Positions 45,992 through 57,030 of a stretch of DNA of 64,000 nt are shown one piece after another; the first letter of the stretch is position 1; each line of letters starts with the position of its first letter. The translations under genes were made by a program, and so were the position numbers. The stretch spans positions 663,457 to 727,456 of the forward strand of contig CACVBU010000956.1 in NCBI GenBank assembly GCA_902728285.1, written 5' to 3'. This stretch comes from Clytia hemisphaerica. Taxonomy: Eukaryota > Cnidaria > Hydrozoa > Leptothecata > Clytiidae. The notes beneath the pieces were generated by a model. That model worked only from the letters and a program-made list of their open reading frames with translations. It made no database searches and had not been told where the DNA came from.

Positions 45992-47034
45992 AAGCCTTCA
46001 TGGTATGTATATGGTTTAATAACACCAAGAAAGTTTTAATTCTATGATTGTGCATAGTTTTTCAACAAAAAGGTTAGTCTTATATGTTTTTGGATGGATT
46101 ATTTCTATAACTGAAATAATGTATAATCCTGCAATAATATATGGGTGCAAAATGTACTAAGACTGAAAGTTACAAAGTCTAATAACAGAATTTTAGAGGA
46201 AAAAAGCCAAGGGAAAATTTAGACAGCAAAGTGAAATAATAGGGCTGTTGACGCACGGTGTAGTGTATCATCAACAGACATATTATAAATACCAGTCTGG
46301 AAATATTGCGCTGTGTGTGTGCCGGATCTCTCCGGCGTAGACTTGAGATTTGAAATCTACTGCCTCTTCGGCTTTTCCCAGTTAAAGTTGGTGCAGCCTC
46401 AGCATAACATTTCACTCCCTTCTAGACTGGCATATGACCATATATTTGCCTAAAAATTCTATCTAAAGCAAAGCCAAATCTGTGAAACAAATACCGTCAA
46501 CGTGTACCTAACATTTCACTTAGCTGCCTGGAAGGTGGAGGCTGTTTTCTCCACTATTTATTGTACTAACTAATAAGATCGTTCAATTATATATTTAATT
46601 ATCAAATGTGATTTTTCTTAACAGGGACAGGGTGTGAATACCATGTTACCATAGGATGGTGTAAGGCAAAACAAGGACTGCAAATTTAAAGAGCAGACTT
46701 TGGTGGTGGAATTAAAGAGGAGGTATAAATTCTGGCCAAGTTGGCCAATGTAAAAAGTACCGTAAGGTTGCCTAATGCCGTCAACCCTGGTTTAATTCCG
46801 TCAGCCATTTTCACAGAGTGAAAGATGCAAGGACTACTATGCTACTTAAATTTTCAATTTTTCCGCCTGGGTGCTTCCTTATAAAATCAAGTTTCAAACG
46901 ACATTCTGCCATTATATCTTTTTATCTCTTTCCAATCCCTCCATTCTCAAACATATAACCACTGTTTTTGTTTTGTTTTTGTATCAAGGACGACTCAAAA
47001 GCTGGACTAATAATTTTCCAGTGTATTTCTGTTT
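45992..47034. other. No gene seen
   Basis: Fragments of the TACCGTCA MITE family (46222-46258 and 46492-46530) and AT-rich spacer. Confidence 0.4.
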
Positions 47035-47157
47035 TTAACTGAACAATTTTTTTACTCTTTCTATACTGTTGCCAGACAGATAAAAAAATTCACTCCATTT
47101 AAGAATTAGTGAATAAGATTTAGTGAATAAGACATTAACAAAAAAAAGAAGATAAAA

Positions 47158-47212
47158 ACAACAACAACAACAACAACAACAGAAGATACAAAAAACAACA
47201 ACAACAACAACC
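47158..47212 (+). repeat. (CAA)n microsatellite in the LINE leader
   Basis: Runs of ACAACAACAACAACAAC separated by an AGAAGATACAAAAA interruption, just upstream of the ORF1 ATG at 47233. Confidence 0.85.
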
Positions 47213-47232
47213 ATATACAACATAATACAATA

Positions 47233-48249
47233 ATGGCTTGTGCAATGATCAACAAAAATGAAAATAATGAATTGGAAAACCTAGAGAAAGACGAGGAGGT
47301 GACATTTAAACAAAACGAAACACAAGAACCAAAAAAAGATGACACCGACAACGACGAAAAATTCTTTGACACAGCAGAGGAACCAAAAAAAGATGATGAT
47401 TACATTACACCGACTGCCCCGACACTCAGAGACATCTTCAACCAAAACAATACCATCCTGAAATCAAACCAAAAAATTCTGCAAAAACTTAGTGACCTTG
47501 AATCGAAAACAGATAAGTTAGAACAAAACTATCTAAAAACGAACCAACAGATCACTAGCATAATATCAAACATGGACACAATGAAGAAAAATGTAGATGG
47601 GGTAATAGAATCCCAAAAGCTGATCAACACTGAATTTGAAGACAACAAAAAAACTATAAAGAAACTTGAAAAAGACATTGCTACCTTAATCAAATCTGTT
47701 AATAACAACAAAGCTGATATCAAAAACAATGTAAAATCCCTGGGTGATGTAAAAACTATTGCAAACAAATCAAACGCTGGTAACAATGATCTAGAGCAGT
47801 ACGGAAGGAGAGTCATGGTAGACGTATGTGGTATCCCAAAGATGAAAAATGAAAATACGGATAAGATAGTGATCGATGTGGCAAAATTAATGAACATTGA
47901 ACTGACCCTCAATGATATTGAGATTAGTCACAGAACAAACCAAGAACCTAATGCTCCCATAATTGTGAAATTCCTGTCAAGAAGAACACGTAACCAATTT
48001 TTCTCAAATAGAAATAAATTGAAGGGTAAAACTGTAAAGGACATTAATTTCAAAGGTTGCGACAACAAAATCTATGTAAATGAAAGTCTAACAAGACAAA
48101 ATGGCAATGTATTCAAGGCTGCGCGAAACCAACTCCGGCCTAAAGGTTATAAATACATTTGGACAGTAAATGGTGTAACCTTGGTGAGAAAAAATGAACA
48201 GTCTGAAATAATATCTATCAAGTCAATCACAGATCTTAACAATCTATAA
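47233..48249 (+). CDS. CR1 LINE ORF1 protein
   Basis: 338 residues: an acidic N-terminus with repeated EEPKKDD, a long coiled coil (about residues 60-195, e.g. QKILQKLSDLESKTDKLEQN), then an RRM-like and C-terminal domain with LEQYGRRVMVDVCGIPKMKN, IEISHRTNQEPNAPIIVKFL and YVNESLTRQNGNVFKAARNQ. This is the usual plan of L1-like ORF1 proteins, which trimerise and bind LINE RNA. The start is the ATG after the (CAA)n leader. The same domains occur, frameshifted, in the minus-strand CR1 at 31.9-32.6 kb. Confidence 0.85.
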   Translation: MACAMINKNENNELENLEKDEEVTFKQNETQEPKKDDTDNDEKFFDTAEEPKKDDDYITPTAPTLRDIFNQNNTILKSNQKILQKLSDLESKTDKLEQNYLKTNQQITSIISNMDTMKKNVDGVIESQKLINTEFEDNKKTIKKLEKDIATLIKSVNNNKADIKNNVKSLGDVKTIANKSNAGNNDLEQYGRRVMVDVCGIPKMKNENTDKIVIDVAKLMNIELTLNDIEISHRTNQEPNAPIIVKFLSRRTRNQFFSNRNKLKGKTVKDINFKGCDNKIYVNESLTRQNGNVFKAARNQLRPKGYKYIWTVNGVTLVRKNEQSEIISIKSITDLNNL

Positions 48250-48251
48250 CT

Positions 48252-50189
48252 ATGAACATCCCTACCATTGAATCAATTATTTGCCATAAGTGCAAAAAAC
48301 TCTGTCTTGATGACTGTATACTGTGCGAACTCTGTAATACCTGGGTTCACGCCAAATGTTTTAAAATCACAAAACGTCAACTATCTCAACTATCTAACAA
48401 TAATCATCCCTACTTTTGCCCTGTTTGCACCTCTGACTTGATCCCCTTTAGCCACGTTACTAATGTACATATCGATCAATTCAACTCATCACTCAATCTA
48501 AACACCCTAATCTATAATTGTAGCTGTTGTAATAAAGCCATTGCACACAATGATAAAATTGAGTGTAAAATGGGTAAACACTTTCTCCATAAAAAATGTA
48601 TTAAATCTACCCCTTTAAATGACATTAACCGTTCCATCTGGTCATGTAACGACTGCTTAAGATTTCCATTCAACTGTATAAATGACAACCATCTCTTACC
48701 AGAAATTCTAAGCAATGAAACTGAACTTAACCTTAAACGTATAGATAAAATAAAACTTAATAAAAAGATCTCTGAACTAAAAATGTCCTTACCTAAAATC
48801 ACTGTGTCTGATCCTTCAAGTCATGAGAATGAAATTGAAATTAACTTTAACTACTATGAAATTAATCAATTCATTAAAATGTCTTCATTGCTAAATCCAA
48901 ATGATAACTTATCTTTTTTCCACACCAACATCCGTTCCTATAACAAAAATTTTGATGAGCTTAACACACTCCTATCTAAAATTCCTCACAAGTTTGATTT
49001 CATAGGTCTGACTGAAACCTGGGATTCACCTACAAGTCCTGTAAATGCACAAGACTTACCTGGCTACCATCCAATTGAAGTAACTGTAGGTTCATCACAA
49101 AACGGAGGAGTCATTGCATACATCAAAGATGACATCACCTTCCACAGAAGAAAAGACCTTGAAAAGGAGCTTAAATCAGGTGAGAATTTTGAATGTGAAT
49201 CAATCTTTATTGAAATAAGAACTGAGTCAACGCTGAACAACTATGTTATTGGGGTCATTTACAGACACCCAAGTAATAAAATCAAATTTTTCAATGAAAG
49301 AATGGAAAATCTTCTCAAAAAACTTAACAAAGAAAATAAACAGATGATTTTAATGGGTGACTTTAACATTGATCTGCTCAAAACAAACAAACACAGGGAA
49401 ACTAGCAACTTTGTCGATCTCATGTTTCAAAATTATTTGTTTCCTTACATCACCCATCCAACAAGATTCAACAAAGAACTTAATTCCTCTCTTATTGATA
49501 ACATATACCACAATAATGTATCAGGTGAATTTGTTAGTGGTAATTTCATCTCTCATGTGTCTGACCACTTACCAAATTTTCTTATACTACCTTCGGTAAG
49601 ATCAAAACCAAAAATCAAAAAAATATTTAAACGAAACTTTGACAACTTTAACATTGCTGAATTTCGTCAAGATCTCATTGGAACCAACATTGAAAACAAA
49701 CTTAAAAAGATGAATAATCCATCCAAAATGTATGATCTCTTCCACAACACCCTATCGATTCTTTTTGACATGCATTGCCCACTCAAACCTCTGTCACAAA
49801 AGCAAAAAAAACGCTTAAACAAACCATGGATGACAGATTCTATCCTCAAAAAAAGCTCCAAAAAAGAAGAACTTTATGGCATATACTTGCAGACTGGAGA
49901 CCGTGAAATCTTTAAAGATTACCAATTAATCAGAAACACTATCAATAAAGAAATCCGGAGGAGTAAATTTCACTATCAAAAACAAAGATTCGAAAAATTC
50001 AAAAACAATACCAAAAAAATATGGAAAGAGGTCAATCATCTCCTCTCAAGAAACACTTCTAGTCCTATCCCACAATTTATGACTCGTGGTAAAAAACATA
50101 TTTCATCAGAGCATGAAATAGCACAAAATTTCAATCAGCATTTTTCACAAGTAGCACCAAATCTTCTCAAAAAAAATGCTACCTGGTGA
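48252..50189 (+). CDS. CR1 ORF2 part 1: PHD fingers and AP endonuclease
   Basis: 645 residues. Two zinc fingers come first (CHKCKKLCLDDCILCELCNT, WVHAKC, FCPVC; then CSCCNKA, CKMGKHFLHKKC, WSCNDC). An APE-type endonuclease follows: FFHTNIRSYNKNFDELN, LTETWDSPTS, GGVIAYIKDD, VIGVIYRHPS, MGDFNIDLL and SHVSDHLPNFLIL, with catalytic Asn, Glu, Asp and His positions in place. It nicks target DNA to prime reverse transcription. It ends NLLKKNATW after an 8-A run. Removing one A would join it to the RT frame, so part 1 and part 2 are one polyprotein broken by a single base. Confidence 0.87.
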   Translation: MNIPTIESIICHKCKKLCLDDCILCELCNTWVHAKCFKITKRQLSQLSNNNHPYFCPVCTSDLIPFSHVTNVHIDQFNSSLNLNTLIYNCSCCNKAIAHNDKIECKMGKHFLHKKCIKSTPLNDINRSIWSCNDCLRFPFNCINDNHLLPEILSNETELNLKRIDKIKLNKKISELKMSLPKITVSDPSSHENEIEINFNYYEINQFIKMSSLLNPNDNLSFFHTNIRSYNKNFDELNTLLSKIPHKFDFIGLTETWDSPTSPVNAQDLPGYHPIEVTVGSSQNGGVIAYIKDDITFHRRKDLEKELKSGENFECESIFIEIRTESTLNNYVIGVIYRHPSNKIKFFNERMENLLKKLNKENKQMILMGDFNIDLLKTNKHRETSNFVDLMFQNYLFPYITHPTRFNKELNSSLIDNIYHNNVSGEFVSGNFISHVSDHLPNFLILPSVRSKPKIKKIFKRNFDNFNIAEFRQDLIGTNIENKLKKMNNPSKMYDLFHNTLSILFDMHCPLKPLSQKQKKRLNKPWMTDSILKKSSKKEELYGIYLQTGDREIFKDYQLIRNTINKEIRRSKFHYQKQRFEKFKNNTKKIWKEVNHLLSRNTSSPIPQFMTRGKKHISSEHEIAQNFNQHFSQVAPNLLKKNATW

Positions 50190-51747
50190 CGACCCCTTAA
50201 CAGCTCTAAAAAATCAAAATCAAAGCATGTTCTTTGAACCAGTTAAAACATACGAAATCAGTGAACACATTAACGATTTAGATTTTAAAAAAGCCATAGA
50301 TCTCTATAGGTTTCCAATCAATGTAATCAAAAATATTGGTGATCTCATTTGTTCACCTCTCACAATCATTATCAATAAATCTATATCACAGGGCATCTTT
50401 CCTGAAAAACTCAAAATTGCTAGGGTAACCCCTGTTTTTAAAAATAACGGAGACAAGCATGACATCATCAACTACAGACCCATCTCTGTATTACCCATTT
50501 TTGACAAAATATTTGAAAAAACCGTAAATCACAGACTCAAAAACTACCTGATTGATAAAAAAATATTATCTGAGAACCAATTTGGTTTTCAGATAGGTAA
50601 ATCTACTTCAGATGCTGTTCTGAAGTTGACAGATGAAATTCATTTAGAACTTAAGAAAAATAAAACATGCTGTACAATATTATTAGACCTAGCTAAAGCA
50701 TTTGACACAGTCGACCACAGGATCCTGGTAAGAAAACTCAATGCAATTGGAATTAGAGGGCCATTAAACAAATGGTTTGAAAGCTATCTCACTAACAGAA
50801 GGCAGGTTGTTAGTATTGGTAATGAAGCTTCTGATGAATTAGAAATGAAATTCGGGGTACCCCAGGGATCAGTGCTTGGACCCACCCTTTTCCTAATCTA
50901 CATTAACGATTTACCACTATCCTCTTCAAAATTTTCCTTTACACTTTTTGCAGACGACACCTCCCTTCTTCTTAGCCACGAAGACCCTGTTATCCTTGAG
51001 CAACTAGTAAACCAAGAGTTAAAGCTTGTCCAAACCTGGCTGACCAACAACAAGCTATCCCTAAATATTAAAAAATCTTGTTTTATTATTTTTTCAGGTA
51101 AAAAACAGGTTGGAAAATTCACTATCTCAATATCAAACAATCAGGTAATGAGAACTAGCTTTGCAAAGTATTTAGGTGTATTTATCGATGAAAAATTGGA
51201 CTGGAAAGCTCACATCGATCATGTCAAAACTAAGATCAAACAAGGCTCAGGCCTCATACGTAAGTTGAGTCATTTAGTTTCACCGTCTTATATTACTTCA
51301 TTATATTATTCATTTATTAATTCACATTTACAATATTGCATAACCTCCTGGGGCTCACCGAGCACCAAGGGAATAGGTAAGTTAAATTGTGAAATAAGTA
51401 ATATAACAAATAAAATCAATAAAATTTTTAATAAATCAAATCTTGGGACATTCAATACATTAAAAGTTAACTCCCTATACAAATTAGAGTGTGGTAAGCT
51501 CATATTTAAACATATAAACAAATCAGCAGCTGACTATTTAAACACAATTTTTAGTAAGCCATCTCATGGGTTTGGTACCCGTCAGCCTACTAATGACTCT
51601 TTAACGACTTTGGTATTTGGTGACTCGCCATCTCCCATACGATTTTACGGTCCACATCTCTGGAACCAACAATGTCTTAATCTCAAATCCACCAGCTTTT
51701 CTGTGTTTGCTCGAAAACTCAAATCAAAATTACTCAATGATAACTAA
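50176..51747 (+). CDS. CR1 ORF2 part 2: reverse transcriptase
   Basis: 523 residues carrying RT motifs: RVTPVFKNNGDKHDIINYRP, FGFQIGKSTSDAVLKL, CCTILLDLAKAFDTVDH (motif A), GVPQGSVLGPTLFLIYINDL, TLFADDTSLLL (motif C with FADD) and KYLGVFIDEKLDWKAHI. The end has the SPIRFYGPHLWNQ motif usual for CR1. The start given is where the frame opens after the A-run frameshift; in the living element it would be continuous with 48252-50189. All catalytic residues appear intact. Confidence 0.87.
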   Translation: MLPGDDPLTALKNQNQSMFFEPVKTYEISEHINDLDFKKAIDLYRFPINVIKNIGDLICSPLTIIINKSISQGIFPEKLKIARVTPVFKNNGDKHDIINYRPISVLPIFDKIFEKTVNHRLKNYLIDKKILSENQFGFQIGKSTSDAVLKLTDEIHLELKKNKTCCTILLDLAKAFDTVDHRILVRKLNAIGIRGPLNKWFESYLTNRRQVVSIGNEASDELEMKFGVPQGSVLGPTLFLIYINDLPLSSSKFSFTLFADDTSLLLSHEDPVILEQLVNQELKLVQTWLTNNKLSLNIKKSCFIIFSGKKQVGKFTISISNNQVMRTSFAKYLGVFIDEKLDWKAHIDHVKTKIKQGSGLIRKLSHLVSPSYITSLYYSFINSHLQYCITSWGSPSTKGIGKLNCEISNITNKINKIFNKSNLGTFNTLKVNSLYKLECGKLIFKHINKSAADYLNTIFSKPSHGFGTRQPTNDSLTTLVFGDSPSPIRFYGPHLWNQQCLNLKSTSFSVFARKLKSKLLNDN

Positions 51748-52010
51748 GTTCCCATCTAGTGTCTTATTCAACCACATTTATTATCATCCACAAACCAAGT
51801 GTAAATATTTTCGTATTGTATCTCCTGTTGTTGTTTATCTTTTGTTGTTTTTTTCTTTTCTCTAGTTAGTATCTCTTGTACATTATCACTCCATATATCC
51901 TTTCGAACTCGAAAGCCTCTTAGGGTTGTTTTTCGCTTAGGATTTTTTAAATGTAAATAGATCTGAAAAAAGAAATATATATCATATCATCATATCATAT
52001 CATCATTGCA

Positions 52011-53568
52011 TCAAGTTGGATGGTGAAGTTCTGCAAAAAAAGCAGCTGGAATTTGTGGATTGCGTGTTGATGTGTCAAATTAAACTCAATGAGCAAAAAG
52101 CATTCAATGCTTGAATTCATTCTCCTGTAAATTTTTATATTTTTTGTCAGTGTTTGATATTGTATTTTCTATTTGGAAATTTTCTATTTGGTTGAGTTGC
52201 AGGAGGCTTTAGAGGCCTATTCTCGCAACTATAGGCGCTTACTAATGAGCGTCCCGTCAGCACCGTAGATTAAACCGTAGATAACCACTTATCTCTGTCA
52301 CCAGTTTCCTGATTCTCTCACCCCTTTTTATTTAGCAGCCAATTTTAATTGACTTTGACACCTTGAAGGCTGAATAACTTTCATCTTTTTAATATTTTTT
52401 CACCTGCAATAAAAAGTTTATCAACGAAAGAAATTGCCTTTAAATAAAAAGGGGTATAGAGGGCTATACACATGCTGTGTTTGTTCATTTTTGTGTCATA
52501 TATCTTTTTCGTTCCTTCCCGTAGAGACGGCTGCACGGACTTTAGGTGTCGGGTTCTGGGCCTACTTTTTAAAAATTTGTGGTTTTTGATACTTGTATTT
52601 TGTCGTTTGTCTTGTTCTTGTCTGTTGTTTACCCTTTTTTGTTTCTTTGTATTTGTGTTGGAGTTTTTGTTTATTCTTCTATGTTTGTTAGTTTGTTTGG
52701 ACTGCGGGTCGGTTCAGGGTTATGGAATCTGGGGGAGGCTGAGTGTTGGACGTCCTTAACACATGTTTAAAGCCGCTGCGGCTGTCGCAAGTCAGGGACT
52801 CCAGATTGCATTGGTTGGGTTTTTGAGTTGGTTTTGGTGTTTGTGTTTTTCTGCTTGGCTTTTTAAACTTTATGTCTATTGGTTTGTTGGTTCTTTTTCG
52901 CATAAAATTCTCATTTCTTGACAGGATGTTTGATTGGTTTGATTTATATATTTAGAAAAATTCAAAAAAAAGGAAAAAAAACGTGTAATTATAAAAATAT
53001 TAGTGCCTTTTTATGTTTCATCTTTATTTTACTTAGTATTTTCAACACTTTCTCTCCTTGAGGTCAGATCTCTGATCTTCACCATATATATATTTCTCAA
53101 GATTCAGTCGTTCGCCAGCTTTTGCGGTGAGCGGTCACGGGTGTACGGGGCTTCGAACCGGGTTCTAGTCCGACTTTTTTTAAATTCTCATCCCTTTCCC
53201 ACTGTTTCCATCTTCTTCTTTGAACTGTAAAATGTGTGTGAGAGCCACAGGGTTGGATAGTGGCGATCCAATCCCAGTTCCTTCCCATCTAGTATGCTTT
53301 CTACAACGTTGTGGCAGAAACGTGTCAAAGGTGTGGTAACTTTGTCTAGTAGAAAGTACACTTCTTTTTTCATTGTTATTTTAGTTAGATTTTTGTTGTA
53401 TTTATATTGTCTTTTTGTTTTGTGAGTTTTGTCTTTATTGTTTCCATTTTAAGTAGTTGAAGGTTTTATACTTCTTGACTAAATATATGCCAAAAATGCT
53501 TAAAAATCCTATTGGTTTCAGATTTTTTGTAGCCTCTAAAACTTGTAGCACCAAACCGTTGACCGCAG
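52011..53568. other. T/G-rich spacer upstream of the Penelope-like element
   Basis: T- and G-rich sequence with open plus-strand frames that are composition artefacts (long runs of Leu, Phe, Cys). GGGTTCTAGTCC at 53158-53169 resembles an RNA polymerase III B box with one mismatch, but no convincing A box or tRNA fold is present. It may hold the 5' region of the Penelope-like element that follows. Confidence 0.35.
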
Positions 53569-54495
53569 TTGTTTCAAATGTTTTTATTAAAAGTTCTTTA
53601 CAAACATGTTGAAAGTTTTCACAGAAAATCAAGATTCTTTTCTGGGTTTAGCAAATTTTGGGTGGTTCAAAATTCTTCACCGGTTATTGAACATCTAAAT
53701 CGGATAAATGCTCAGAAAAAAGCACAAAGAATTTCTACCTTCGATTTTGCTACACTTTATCTATACCACTCTTCCTCATGAATTACTTGTAAAAACTTTG
53801 ACAGATATCATTAATTTCGTTTTTGTTGGGGCCTGTCGCAATAAACTTGGATTTTCTGCAAATTCAGTCCATTGGACAGCAAAAGGAAAAGATAACAGAT
53901 TTTTTACCAACATTTCCTTATCAGAGTGTGTTGAATCTTTAATCAAGAATTGCTATTTCAAAGTTGGTAATCATATACTCAGACAAACCATCAGTATCCC
54001 GATGGGAATAGATCCAGCTCCATTTTGGGCTAACCTTTTTCTTTATTATTACGAATCTAAATATGTACAAAATTTGATGTCTACTAGTTCTCCTAGAGAA
54101 TACATTCAGTTGGTAGATTTATTGATGACCTTTGCGCTATTAATGATAGAGATGATTTTTTCTCATGTTATAATGATATATATCCGGAAGAGCTACAATT
54201 GAAAGTTGAACATCATGGAACAGATGCAACATTTTTTCGATCTAGATATAAGCAATTGAAAATAACGTCTTTTCGCTACAAATTCTTTGACAAGAAAGAC
54301 GCCTTTCCCTTCTTCATCGTGAGAATGCCACATAAAGATAGTAATTTACCATCAATCATATTTTACAGTTCTATATATTCTACGCATATTCTACGTCCTA
54401 CGCATTGCTAGATGCACTCTTCTTTTTGAAGATGTTCTTGTTCCGCATGATGTTGACCGGTCGTCCCAAGTTGACCGCGCATGAAGTTGACAGAA
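53569..54495 (+). pseudogene. Penelope-like element reverse transcriptase, frameshifted
   Basis: Pieces in three frames give KKAQRISTFDFATLY (53569-53781), then TLPHELLVKTLTDIINFVFV and ILRQTISIPMGIDPAPFWAN with LFLYYYESKY (53708-54202). Near 54111-54140 another frame holds FIDDLCA, the catalytic Asp pair. Finally LKVEHHGTDATFF, DKKDAFPFFIVRMP and ARCTLLFEDVLVP follow to about 54460. The order and the IPMGIDPAPFWANLFLYxYE signature are what I know from cnidarian Penelope-like elements. Several frameshifts show the copy is dead. No GIY-YIG endonuclease is visible downstream, because a minisatellite follows. Confidence 0.75.
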
Positions 54496-54619
54496 ACCGT
54501 ACCAAGTTTGACCTCCCGATTTTTAAGAGACTGAAATATAAACAAAAAATAAATAAAAACAAACTTGCAAAATGCTCAGTACTCAGTATCATGGGATAGA
54601 ATGAGAGAATAGAAGGTAA

Positions 54620-54960
54620 CGTATGGGCTATTCCGGGTTAAGCCAAGTTGACCAAAAGCCCCCTATAAAGGTTGGAGGTGACACAATCAACTTCGTATGG
54701 GCTATTCCAGGTTAATCCAAGTTGACCAAAAGCCCCTTATAAAGGATGGAGGTTACACAGTCAACTTCGTATGTGCTATTCCGGGTTGAACCAAGTTGAC
54801 CTACCCCTTATAAATGATTGAGGTGACACAGTCAACTTCGTATGGGCTATTCCAGGTTGAACCAAGTTTACGTACCCCTTATAAAGGATGAAGGTTACAC
54901 AGTCAACTTCGTATGGGCTATTCCAGGTTGAACCAAGTTGACCAAAAGCAACTAAAACTA
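54620..54960. repeat. Minisatellite, five copies of 71-74 bp
   Basis: Copies start with CGTATGGGCTATTCC at 54620, 54694, 54768, 54839 and 54910 (periods 74, 74, 71, 71; the third reads GTATGTGC). Each contains AACCAAGTTGACC and CCCCTTATAAAGG-TG. CCAAGTTGACC also occurs at 54468, inside the end of the Penelope-like element, so the array may have grown from its 3' end. Confidence 0.85.
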
Positions 54961-56068
54961 AAAGTTAGGTCTTTGTTCTACCTATTTTTTAATGTTTTTC
55001 CCTAGGAAAAGTAAATTTTTCGAAAGCTAATCCCTGTGGCAGATAGAACTCTAGAGACAAACTCTTTGAAACAAAAGTAGGATAAGATTCAAGGCGTTCT
55101 AATTCTAGATTATGACAACCTCAATAACTTTTCTTTTTCACTTACAGAAGTTAAAGAAACTTACAGAAGTTTATATTAATTTTTCAATAATAAAATAATA
55201 AAAATGCTTTAATCAAATACCAATAAAACAGATAGACGCTCATGTACATGGAAAAAAAGCGAATAGATTGAAATAGGTAAAATAGCTTAAAATGAAAATC
55301 TTGAAAAACTTTTCACGTATATAATCAAAAAGGATAGTTTTCCTCGGAGAGATTCCTCCTTACAGCTGCTTGTTTCGAATAAACGCCCCTCCTAGAAGGG
55401 AAAAGAGGGTGTTTTTTTGAGGGGATGTTTATTGGAAATTTTTCCTTTTCCTTTAAGGAGAATCGTTTACTCAAGGGGTGTTTATTCAAATTAATGCCGT
55501 ATTCAAAATCTTAAGATTATTCTGTCCGTATCCATTGATGAATTAGGCACTTTCCACAATCACAACGAGTACGACAACGAGAATGTGAAAAGATCAAATT
55601 CACACCTTTGAGCTGTCAAAACTTGTCAAAACTCTGAGTAAACCCCAATTTCTCGTTGTCTCTTCTCGTGCCCGACGGCAAATCACTCATTTTGGCGTTG
55701 TCCGACAACGTGAGATTTCTAACATAAAAATCAACATCAAGCAAAAAGTAAGACAATTTTGAAAATTATATTTCAGAATCTTTAAACTTTTTATCTTTTT
55801 TTAGCTTTTTTTCTTGTGCTAGATGTGTAAGTTTCAAGTATTGAATTTTTGAAATCCTGATTTTAAATTTGTTCAGTTTTTTAAACTCGCTTCTAATAAC
55901 ATTACAAAATAATTCTGATTATTACAGTATTTTTAGTTTGCAGTGAAAAAGAAAAGCTTCGAGATTTTCTCAAAGATTTACCATTTTTCGATACTTTTAA
56001 AAAATGATAGACGTTGTCGTTGTGAAAAATAATTGCGGAATCAGAAATGAGCCACAACGGTAACTTCT
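54961..56068. other. No gene seen
   Basis: AT-rich spacer. Paired GTTTATT-phrases around 55370-55500 and GACAACG-phrases around 55560-56100 suggest decayed repeats; the stretch at 56026-56110 mirrors 55545-55600 imperfectly. Confidence 0.4.
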
Positions 56069-56721
56069 TTATTTTTTCACAAGTTTTGCCGTTGTCGTTG
56101 TGACTGCGGAAAGTCTCAATTGAAATGCTATGGGGGATTTTCCAGCAAAATCCTTTCCATCTCCATCAATTGTGAATTCTTCTGGATAGGTTAAGCTAAG
56201 CAGGGAGTTCATGTGAGATTCCAGAAGTGGGTTGTGGTACGAGATTAGCGCCCTGAAATTGCTGTTTTCTCTTTTCAATTTGGCGAGGCGTAAATATTTA
56301 CCTAAATTTTCATCTTTTTTATAATCGTTACCATCGAGAAAAGGATTTTCTGCTTGATCGCGACTTTCTTTCATGTAAGTTGTAAATACTGACTCTTTAA
56401 GACTATTCTTTATCTTCCCCACCAGGGTGAATGCTTCGCCACTCTTTTCGCGCGATCTAAGAAGGACAAAGAAAAATTCAATTAATCTTATTTAATTACT
56501 CTTCATCTTCCACTGGAAACAAATACGAAAACCCAATTCACTGTTGCAAAGCTTCACCAAAAACTATTGCATTGAAAACCTATTGAGAAAACCACCAATA
56601 CCTTTAGAATCAATTCTTTATTTTTAGATGAATATATGTAAGGTTCGTCTATCATTTAGAGTTGTAATTGGCTTGAAAGATAAATAAATACCTCGGATGT
56701 TTCTCATCTGTTGCTGTTTGT
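56069..56721 (-). CDS. Two-exon 3' end of an unrecognised gene
   Basis: A 30-nt exon (56721-56692, QTATDEKHPR) splices in phase to a terminal exon (56456-56069) that reads SREKSGEAFTLVGKIKNSLK, ESRDQAENPFLDGNDYKKDE, LAKLKRENSNFRALISYHNP and PEEFTIDGDGKDFAGK before a TAA stop. Both junctions have good GT-AG sites. The protein is charged and without a domain I know. It follows the PHD-finger gene on the same strand, but no phase-compatible donor of that gene leads here, so upstream exons are either missing or transcribed separately. Confidence 0.5.
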
Positions 56722-57030
56722 CTAAATAAAAAAAAGCAATAAGTTTTGTCAGTACTATAGAAAATATACTGTAAAATTTCCGCTAGAGTTTTTAATTTGC
56801 TGCTAAGGATTCACAAAATGCAAATCCAAATCTGACTGTACGATTGTACTTTCAAAAAATGAGAAATTAAAATAAGACAGTTAAGAATACATAACGAATA
56901 CTTTAAACGTACAAACTTGTTGAGAATATTCAAAATGCATCCAAGGTCTCGTAAAAAAGGCTAAAATTCGCCAAAACGCTAAAATTCGCAGAAGTCACTG
57001 GAAAGTTTATGCTTGCAGAAGTTTATACGC

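Larger units (their letters stand above)
47035..52010 (+). mobile_element. Nearly complete CR1-type LINE
   Basis: Order: (CAA)n-rich leader at about 47158-47212, ORF1 (47233-48249), ORF2 with PHD fingers and endonuclease (48252-50189), RT (50176-51747), then a 3' UTR ending in ATATC/ATCAT repeats at about 51978-52003, a tail type common in CR1. ORF1 and ORF2 are separated by 2 bp. The only defect I see is a one-base frameshift in an 8-A run at 50169-50176. Start and end points are approximate, and no target duplication could be fixed. Confidence 0.8.

Noticed and set aside
47035-47372. Minus-strand Val/Phe-rich ORFs
   Set aside because: Antisense of the (CAA)n leader and ORF1 start.
52472-52770. 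Hydrophobic 95- and 63-residue ORFs on the plus strand
   Set aside because: Composition is that of T/G-rich DNA; there is no domain and frames overlap without preference.
53100-53175. tRNA-like or SINE B box (GGGTTCTAGTCC, GGTTCGAAGCC on the other strand)
   Set aside because: No matching A box at the right distance and no cloverleaf could be drawn.
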